From positions 1-10,736 of the forward strand of contig CAJJNI010000071.1 of NCBI GenBank assembly GCA_905193085.1: a DNA stretch of 10,736 nt. Direction: 5' to 3'. Below, piece by piece: positions 6,706 to 10,736 of this stretch. The notes beneath the pieces are model-generated. The model was not told the origin of the DNA, did no database searches, and saw only the letters and a program-made list of their open reading frames with translations. Origin of the DNA: an uncultured Lachnospiraceae bacterium (lineage in GTDB: Bacteria; Bacillota; Clostridia; Lachnospirales; Lachnospiraceae). The position numbers and the translations under genes are program-made. Within the stretch, counting starts at the first letter, position 1; each line of letters opens with the position of its first letter.

Positions 6706-8740
6706 AATTCTAATTTTTTCAGGGACTGGTGATGGAAGGCTTCTGGCGGAAAAGCTTGCAGATGCCGGATATGATGTAACTGTCAGTGTTGCAACTGAAT
6801 ATGGCGAACAGGTTATGCCGCAAAATTCAGGTATAAAAGTTCATTGTGGAAGAATGGACGAGGCACATATGTATGCGTTTATGTCATCTTGTGGTGTGGA
6901 TTTTGTAATTGATGCAACTCACCCATATGCAAAAGTTGTCTCGGAAATTATCAGAAAAGTATGTGAAAAAGAAAAGTATAAATATTACAGACTGGTAAGA
7001 AATTCATATGAAAATGAGTTATCAGATGATAGTATTGTTATTGCAGATGATACAAATGAGGCTGCTGATTTTGCACAAAAAATGTCCGGAAATATATTTC
7101 TTTCAACAGGAAGTAAGGAATTATCTGTTTTTTTTGAAAAAATAAGCGATAAAAACAGAATTTATGCAAGGATACTTCCGAGTGTAAAAGTGCTTGAACA
7201 GGTAACAAAGGCGGGCATGCAGGGAAAGCAGATTATCTGCATGCAGGGTCCATTTAGCGAAGAACTGAATTATGCAATGTTTGCTCAGACTAACAGCAGG
7301 ATTCTCGTCACAAAAGAATCAGGAAGTACGGGAGGCTTTATTGAGAAAATCAAAGCCGCAAAACGCCTGGGAATGAAAGTCATTGTAATTAAAAGACCGG
7401 TAGAACAGGGGTATAGTTTAGAGCAGCTTTTAAACAAATTTGATGTACGAGCTAAGATACATTCTCAAGATGAGAATAATGCAGATAAAAATTATGACAG
7501 GTCTGTTCAGGCAGATAAGAAAAATATTTCCCTTGTCGGTATCGGTATGGGTTCGCAAAATGGGCTCACAAAACATGCGTATGATTTATGTGAAAATGCA
7601 CAACTGATTATCGGGGCAAATCGTATGCTTGAAGCGTTAAAGTTTAATAAGAACGCAAGGGTGGTTTCTTCATATAAACCAGATAAAATTGCTGATGAAA
7701 TTTGTGGTACGACAGAAAAAAATATTGTTGTTGCATTATCAGGAGATGTTGGTTTTTACAGTGGTGCAAAGAAGCTGTTAGATGAACTTGAAAAAAGAAA
7801 TTGCAGTGTGAGTGAAATAGTTCCGGGAATTTCAACTGTAGTTTATATGGCGGCAAAGGCAGGAATATCTTGGGACGATATGGCATTTGTCAGTCTTCAT
7901 GGCAGAAATCAGAATGTTGTTGAAGCTGTCAGACATAATCAAAAAGTATTTGTGCTTGTTGGTGGCAGCGGTGGAGTTTCACAGTTGTGTAACATTCTTT
8001 GTGAAAATAATTATAGTAAAGTGGAAGTGTTAGTTGGCTCTAACCTAAGCTATGAAGATGAAAAGTTTGTCAGCGGAAGTGCTGCAGATTTTTGTGACTA
8101 TAGTGAAGATGGTGTCAGTGCGGTTATCGTGTTAAACAGTTTTGCGTATGCAAAGAAGACTACGCATGGTATTGCTGATGCTGAATTTATAAGGGATAAA
8201 GTTCCGATGACAAAGGAAGAAATAAGGGAAGTGTCATTAGCGAAGCTTGGACTGACAAAAGATTCAATTGTATACGATATTGGTGCCGGTACAGGTTCGG
8301 TTTCAATTGAGTGTGCCATCAGTGCATTTGATGGCAAAGTATATGCAATCGAAAAAAAAGATGAAGCAGTTAAGCTTATAGAAAGAAATTGCATAAAATT
8401 TGGTATTACAAATATAGAAACAATTAAAGCATCTGCACCTGATATAGATGAAAAAATTCAGAAAGAAATGCCCGCTCCTACACATGCATTTATTGGTGGA
8501 AGCAGTGGAAATATGTCGCAAATACTTGACTGGCTTGTGGAAAAAAGTTCTGGTATAAGAGTTGTTATAAATGCCATTGCACTGGAAACAATTTCTGAAA
8601 TAATGAATGAATTGAAAAAGCGGAATATACAAGACGCAGAGATAGTATGTATGAATGTTTCAAAATCAAAAAAGTTAGGTGCATATAACATGATGATGGC
8701 AAACAACCCGGTATATATTGTAAGTTTCGATTTAAAGTAA
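6698..8740 (+). CDS. cbiJET: Three-domain fusion CbiJ-CbiE-CbiT (cobalt-precorrin-6A reductase, 6B C5 methyltransferase, C15 methyltransferase/decarboxylase)
   Basis: This single 680-residue protein carries three consecutive pathway activities. Residues about 1-250 are CbiJ/CobK: nucleotide-binding LIFSGTGDGRLLAEKL (5-20), FVIDATHPYAKVVSE (69-83), LSTGSKEL and the C-terminal VTKESGSTGGF. It reduces cobalt-precorrin-6A to 6B. A charged linker (251-274) leads to CbiE, about 275-485, a tetrapyrrole methylase with ISLVGIGMGSQNGLT, ALSGDVGFYSGAKKL and EIVPGISTVVYMAAKAGI. CbiT, about 490-680, starts at GIADAEFIRDKVPMTKEEIR and has the Rossmann SAM motif YDIGAGTGSVSIECA (526-540) and AFIGGSSGN. CbiE and CbiT add methyls at C5 and C15, and CbiT removes the C12 acetate carboxyl. 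No internal stop or frameshift is seen. AGAGGG (6685-6690) lies 7 nt before ATG, and the start overlaps cbiH by 8 nt. Confidence 0.95.
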   Translation: MSKILIFSGTGDGRLLAEKLADAGYDVTVSVATEYGEQVMPQNSGIKVHCGRMDEAHMYAFMSSCGVDFVIDATHPYAKVVSEIIRKVCEKEKYKYYRLVRNSYENELSDDSIVIADDTNEAADFAQKMSGNIFLSTGSKELSVFFEKISDKNRIYARILPSVKVLEQVTKAGMQGKQIICMQGPFSEELNYAMFAQTNSRILVTKESGSTGGFIEKIKAAKRLGMKVIVIKRPVEQGYSLEQLLNKFDVRAKIHSQDENNADKNYDRSVQADKKNISLVGIGMGSQNGLTKHAYDLCENAQLIIGANRMLEALKFNKNARVVSSYKPDKIADEICGTTEKNIVVALSGDVGFYSGAKKLLDELEKRNCSVSEIVPGISTVVYMAAKAGISWDDMAFVSLHGRNQNVVEAVRHNQKVFVLVGGSGGVSQLCNILCENNYSKVEVLVGSNLSYEDEKFVSGSAADFCDYSEDGVSAVIVLNSFAYAKKTTHGIADAEFIRDKVPMTKEEIREVSLAKLGLTKDSIVYDIGAGTGSVSIECAISAFDGKVYAIEKKDEAVKLIERNCIKFGITNIETIKASAPDIDEKIQKEMPAPTHAFIGGSSGNMSQILDWLVEKSSGIRVVINAIALETISEIMNELKKRNIQDAEIVCMNVSKSKKLGAYNMMMANNPVYIVSFDLK

Positions 8741-8779
8741 AAGCAGGTTTAAAGTAAATTTTGATTTAAAATATGCTAA
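8729..8779 (+). repeat. Three degenerate 17-nt tandem copies at the end of cbiJET
   Basis: GATTTAAAGT (8729), GGTTTAAAGT (8746) and GATTTAAAAT (8763) recur at exactly 17-nt steps. The first two also share the next AA. The first copy contains the last codons and stop (TAA 8738-8740) of cbiJET. Low complexity makes chance possible. Confidence 0.4.
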
Positions 8780-8790
8780 TGTATTATATA
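8761..8790 (+). promoter_or_regulatory. Weak promoter candidate before cbiA
   Basis: TTGATT (8761-8766) and TATATA (8785-8790) are 18 nt apart and resemble -35 and -10 elements. The 158-nt spacer between cbiJET and cbiA is the second-largest gap inside the cobalamin cluster, so a separate promoter is plausible. No terminator hairpin precedes it, so read-through from upstream is equally possible. No riboswitch core was seen in 8741-8898. Confidence 0.25.
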
Positions 8791-8882
8791 AATCAGTGTG
8801 ATTTTGTAAAATAGGCTGAAAAAAGTTACATTTGTCGTATTGTATTTAATTGTAAGTTGGAGAAAATTAATAAATTCCGGCG

Positions 8883-8888
8883 AAGGAG
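8883..8888 (+). promoter_or_regulatory. cbiA ribosome binding site deciding the start
   Basis: AAGGAG lies 7 nt before GTG (8896) and 10 nt before ATG (8899), which are adjacent and in frame. It rules against the upstream TTG at 8857, whose extra residues are not family-like. Confidence 0.7.
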
Positions 8889-8898
8889 TATCAGGGTG

Positions 8899-10317
8899 AT
8901 GAATTTAAACAGAATTTTGATTACTGCGCCATCGAGTGGCAGTGGAAAAACATTGATAACATGTGGAATTATGGAAGCGTTGAATAGAAGAAAGATGAAA
9001 GTTGGAGCTTTTAAATGCGGTCCTGATTACATTGACCCTATGTTTCACAAAAAAGTGCTTAATATTCCGTCTAAAAATCTTGATTCATTTATGGCAGATG
9101 AAAATACTTTAAAATATTTATTTAAAAGTCAGGCTGAGCAGGTGGATATATCGGTTATTGAGGGTGTCATGGGATACTATGACGGTTTGAGCTTTGATGA
9201 TACTAAAGCTTCAACATACGAAGTTGCAAAAATAACGAAAACACCGGCAATACTTGTGATAAATGCCAGAGGAATGGCTTTGTCGGCTGTTGCGGCAATA
9301 AAAGGTTTTATTGAGTTTGCTGCAGATTCCGGTATAAAAGGTGTTATTTTAAATCGTGTTACGAAGATGACATTTATGCAGCTTGCTCCTGTAATAGAGG
9401 AAAAACTTGGCATAAAAGTTCTCGGTTTTATTCCGGAATGTAAGGACTGTCAGCTTGAAAGCAGACATCTGGGGCTTATAACTCCGGCTGAAATTTCGGA
9501 TATTAATGTAAGATTATCAAAAATGGCAGATTTGATAGAAGAAAATGTTGATTTGGACGGGATTATAAAAATTGCAGAAAATGCACCGGATTTTTGTTGT
9601 GATGATATTTCAGAAATTGAAAATGTATGCGAAAAATATTATAAATCCTGTTGTGATGGACGAAAACATGATGACTGTGTTAAAATAGCAGTGGCATATG
9701 ATGAGGCATTTTGTTTTTATTATGAAGATAATTTTGAACTTCTGAAAAAACTCGGTGCCAGACTGGAATTTTTCTCTCCTATGAAGGATAAAAAACTTCC
9801 CGACAATATATCGGGAATAATGCTTGGTGGTGGATATCCTGAGATTTATGCTAAGCAGTTAAGTGAAAATACACAGATGTTAGATGAAATACGCAGTGCC
9901 TATAAAAATAAAATACCGATTGTTGCCGAGTGTGGCGGTTTTCTTTATCTGCATCGTGAGATAGAAGATTTAGAGCACAATGTCTGTAAAATGGCAGGCA
10001 TAATCGATGCAAAGGCGGTTTATACAGGGAAACTTGGCAGATTTGGGTATATAGATGTGGAACTTAAGAAAAAGCAGATGTATGGTGATGTGGGCGGAAA
10101 AATAAAAGGTCATGAATTTCATTATTATGACAGTTCATGCAATGGTAATGATGCGCTTGCAGTTAAGCCTTCAAAGAAAAGGCAGTGGGAGTGTATTAAC
10201 TCAGATGAATATTTAGAAGCCGGATTTCCACATTTGTATTATTATTCAAATATAAATTTTGCCCGTAATTTTGTAAAAAAATGTATAATAACAGATAGAC
10301 AGAGGATTGTAAAATGA
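8899..10317 (+). CDS. cbiA: Cobyrinate a,c-diamide synthase CbiA
   Basis: CbiA amidates the a and c side chains of cobyrinate using glutamine and ATP. The N-terminal dethiobiotin synthetase-like ATPase domain has the P-loop APSSGSGKT (residues 10-18), FKCGPDYIDPMFH (38-50) and IEGVMGYYDG (87-96). The C-terminal class I glutamine amidotransferase-like domain has GIMLGGGYPEIYA (306-318), the catalytic cysteine C345 in VAECGGFLYL, GHEFHYYD (404-411) and the conserved late histidine H445. The 472 residues are about normal for the family. The ATG at 8899 is used here; GTG 8896 would add one residue. Residues 231-260 form a cysteine-rich patch (six Cys) between the domains, of unknown meaning. The stop overlaps the next start (ATGA). 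Confidence 0.95.
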   Translation: MNLNRILITAPSSGSGKTLITCGIMEALNRRKMKVGAFKCGPDYIDPMFHKKVLNIPSKNLDSFMADENTLKYLFKSQAEQVDISVIEGVMGYYDGLSFDDTKASTYEVAKITKTPAILVINARGMALSAVAAIKGFIEFAADSGIKGVILNRVTKMTFMQLAPVIEEKLGIKVLGFIPECKDCQLESRHLGLITPAEISDINVRLSKMADLIEENVDLDGIIKIAENAPDFCCDDISEIENVCEKYYKSCCDGRKHDDCVKIAVAYDEAFCFYYEDNFELLKKLGARLEFFSPMKDKKLPDNISGIMLGGGYPEIYAKQLSENTQMLDEIRSAYKNKIPIVAECGGFLYLHREIEDLEHNVCKMAGIIDAKAVYTGKLGRFGYIDVELKKKQMYGDVGGKIKGHEFHYYDSSCNGNDALAVKPSKKRQWECINSDEYLEAGFPHLYYYSNINFARNFVKKCIITDRQRIVK

Positions 10318-10736
10318 GATTATTTAATGCAGAAACACAAAAACAGTTAGATGAAATTAAGGAATTGTATTTAAAATCATTTCCGGAAGAAGAGCTTAAG
10401 CCTTTTGAGATGCTTATTGATAACAGCAAGTGTGGAAAAGGTGAGCTGCTTTACATAGAAAAAGATAATGAATTTGCTGGTCATGTTCTTATGGCAACAG
10501 ATAAAGACCTTGCACTTCTTGATTATTTTGCGGTTGCCGAAAATAAGAGAGGCTGTGGAACAGGTTCTGAAGTTATGGCTATGCTTCAAAAAAGATATGC
10601 TGATAAAAAGTTTTTCCTTGAAGTAGAGACTTTGTCCGTTCCATGTGATAATCTGGAACAAAGACAGAGACGACTTAATTTTTATCACAGATGCGGCATG
10701 AAAGAAGCTGGTTTTTTAGTAGAGGTGCGTGGTGTT
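10314..10736 (+). CDS. GNAT-family N-acetyltransferase, 3' end beyond window
   Basis: An open frame of 141 codons runs from ATG 10314 to the window edge without a stop. The translation begins MRLFNAETQKQLDEIKELYL and looks like a small GNAT acetyltransferase, which transfers an acetyl group from acetyl-CoA to an amine. LDYFAVAENKRGCGTGSEVM, about residues 69-88, contains the acetyl-CoA pyrophosphate-binding pattern R-G-x-G-T/S-G. RLNFYHRCGMKEAG, about 120-133, matches the second conserved block. AGAGG (10301-10305) lies 8 nt before the start, and the ATGA overlap with cbiA implies coupled translation. The substrate is unknown; GNATs are often placed beside unrelated genes, so a cobalamin role should not be assumed. 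Confidence 0.8.
   Translation, partial: MRLFNAETQKQLDEIKELYLKSFPEEELKPFEMLIDNSKCGKGELLYIEKDNEFAGHVLMATDKDLALLDYFAVAENKRGCGTGSEVMAMLQKRYADKKFFLEVETLSVPCDNLEQRQRRLNFYHRCGMKEAGFLVEVRGV

Noticed and set aside
7644..8706. Several minus-strand open frames opposite cbiJET
   Set aside because: They lie opposite conserved CbiE/CbiT motifs and show no family features of their own.
8800..8850. Cobalamin riboswitch fragment around TAGGCTGAAAAAAG
   Set aside because: Only a short chance resemblance; the other conserved blocks and pairing arms are absent.
8857..8898. TTG start adding 14 residues to CbiA
   Set aside because: The extra residues are not family-like, and AAGGAG at 8883-8888 lies inside this extension, correctly spaced for GTG/ATG at 8896/8899.
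10196..10688. Minus-strand open frames opposite the end of cbiA and the GNAT gene
   Set aside because: The plus strand encodes recognisable CbiA and GNAT motifs there; the reverse frames have none.

Overview
The window looks like chromosomal DNA of a low-GC, anaerobic Firmicute of the class Clostridia, probably Lachnospiraceae-like. The grounds are strong A/T bias in codons and spacers, AGA-rich arginine use, strong AGGAG-type ribosome binding sites, tRNA genes without an encoded CCA, and an anaerobic (cobalt-early, Cbi-type) cobalamin pathway. The lineage is inferred from style, not from a database match. All recognised genes lie on the + strand.

Region 1 (1-199) is the end of a tRNA cluster: a partial tRNA-Val(UAC), a short GNRA-capped hairpin in the spacer, a complete tRNA-Leu(UAA) and a clear Rho-independent terminator. 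Region 2 (200-475) is an A/T-rich non-coding stretch with an extended -10 promoter candidate and small inverted repeats. I see no cobalamin or SAM riboswitch in it.

Region 3 (476-8740) looks like one long operon: metY (O-acetylhomoserine sulfhydrylase), cbiD, a CobC-like histidine phosphatase, cbiF, cbiG, cbiH and a three-domain cbiJ-cbiE-cbiT fusion. The genes are 30-35 nt apart or overlap, except for a 165-nt gap after cbiD. Region 4 (8741-10736) has a 158-nt spacer with a weak promoter candidate, then cbiA and a GNAT acetyltransferase that overlaps the cbiA stop and runs off the window.

Together the cbi genes cover most of the corrin-ring stage: C17 methylation and ring contraction (CbiH), C11 methylation (CbiF), lactone opening (CbiG), C1 methylation (CbiD), reduction (CbiJ), C5/C15 methylation with C12 decarboxylation (CbiE/CbiT), and a,c-diamide formation (CbiA). 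CbiL, CbiC, a cobaltochelatase, CbiP, CbiB and the lower-ligand assembly enzymes other than the CobC-like phosphatase are not here. MetY makes homocysteine, the precursor of methionine and so of the SAM used by the methyltransferases.

The most unusual items are a CbiG whose two domains are separated by a roughly 130-residue lysine/glutamate-rich insert built from 12-residue (36-nt) tandem repeats, the CbiJ-E-T fusion, metY at the head of a cobalamin operon, and small degenerate direct repeats in both larger intergenic gaps, each overlapping the stop codon of the gene before it. I found no clearly unprecedented system; these are variations on a known pathway.
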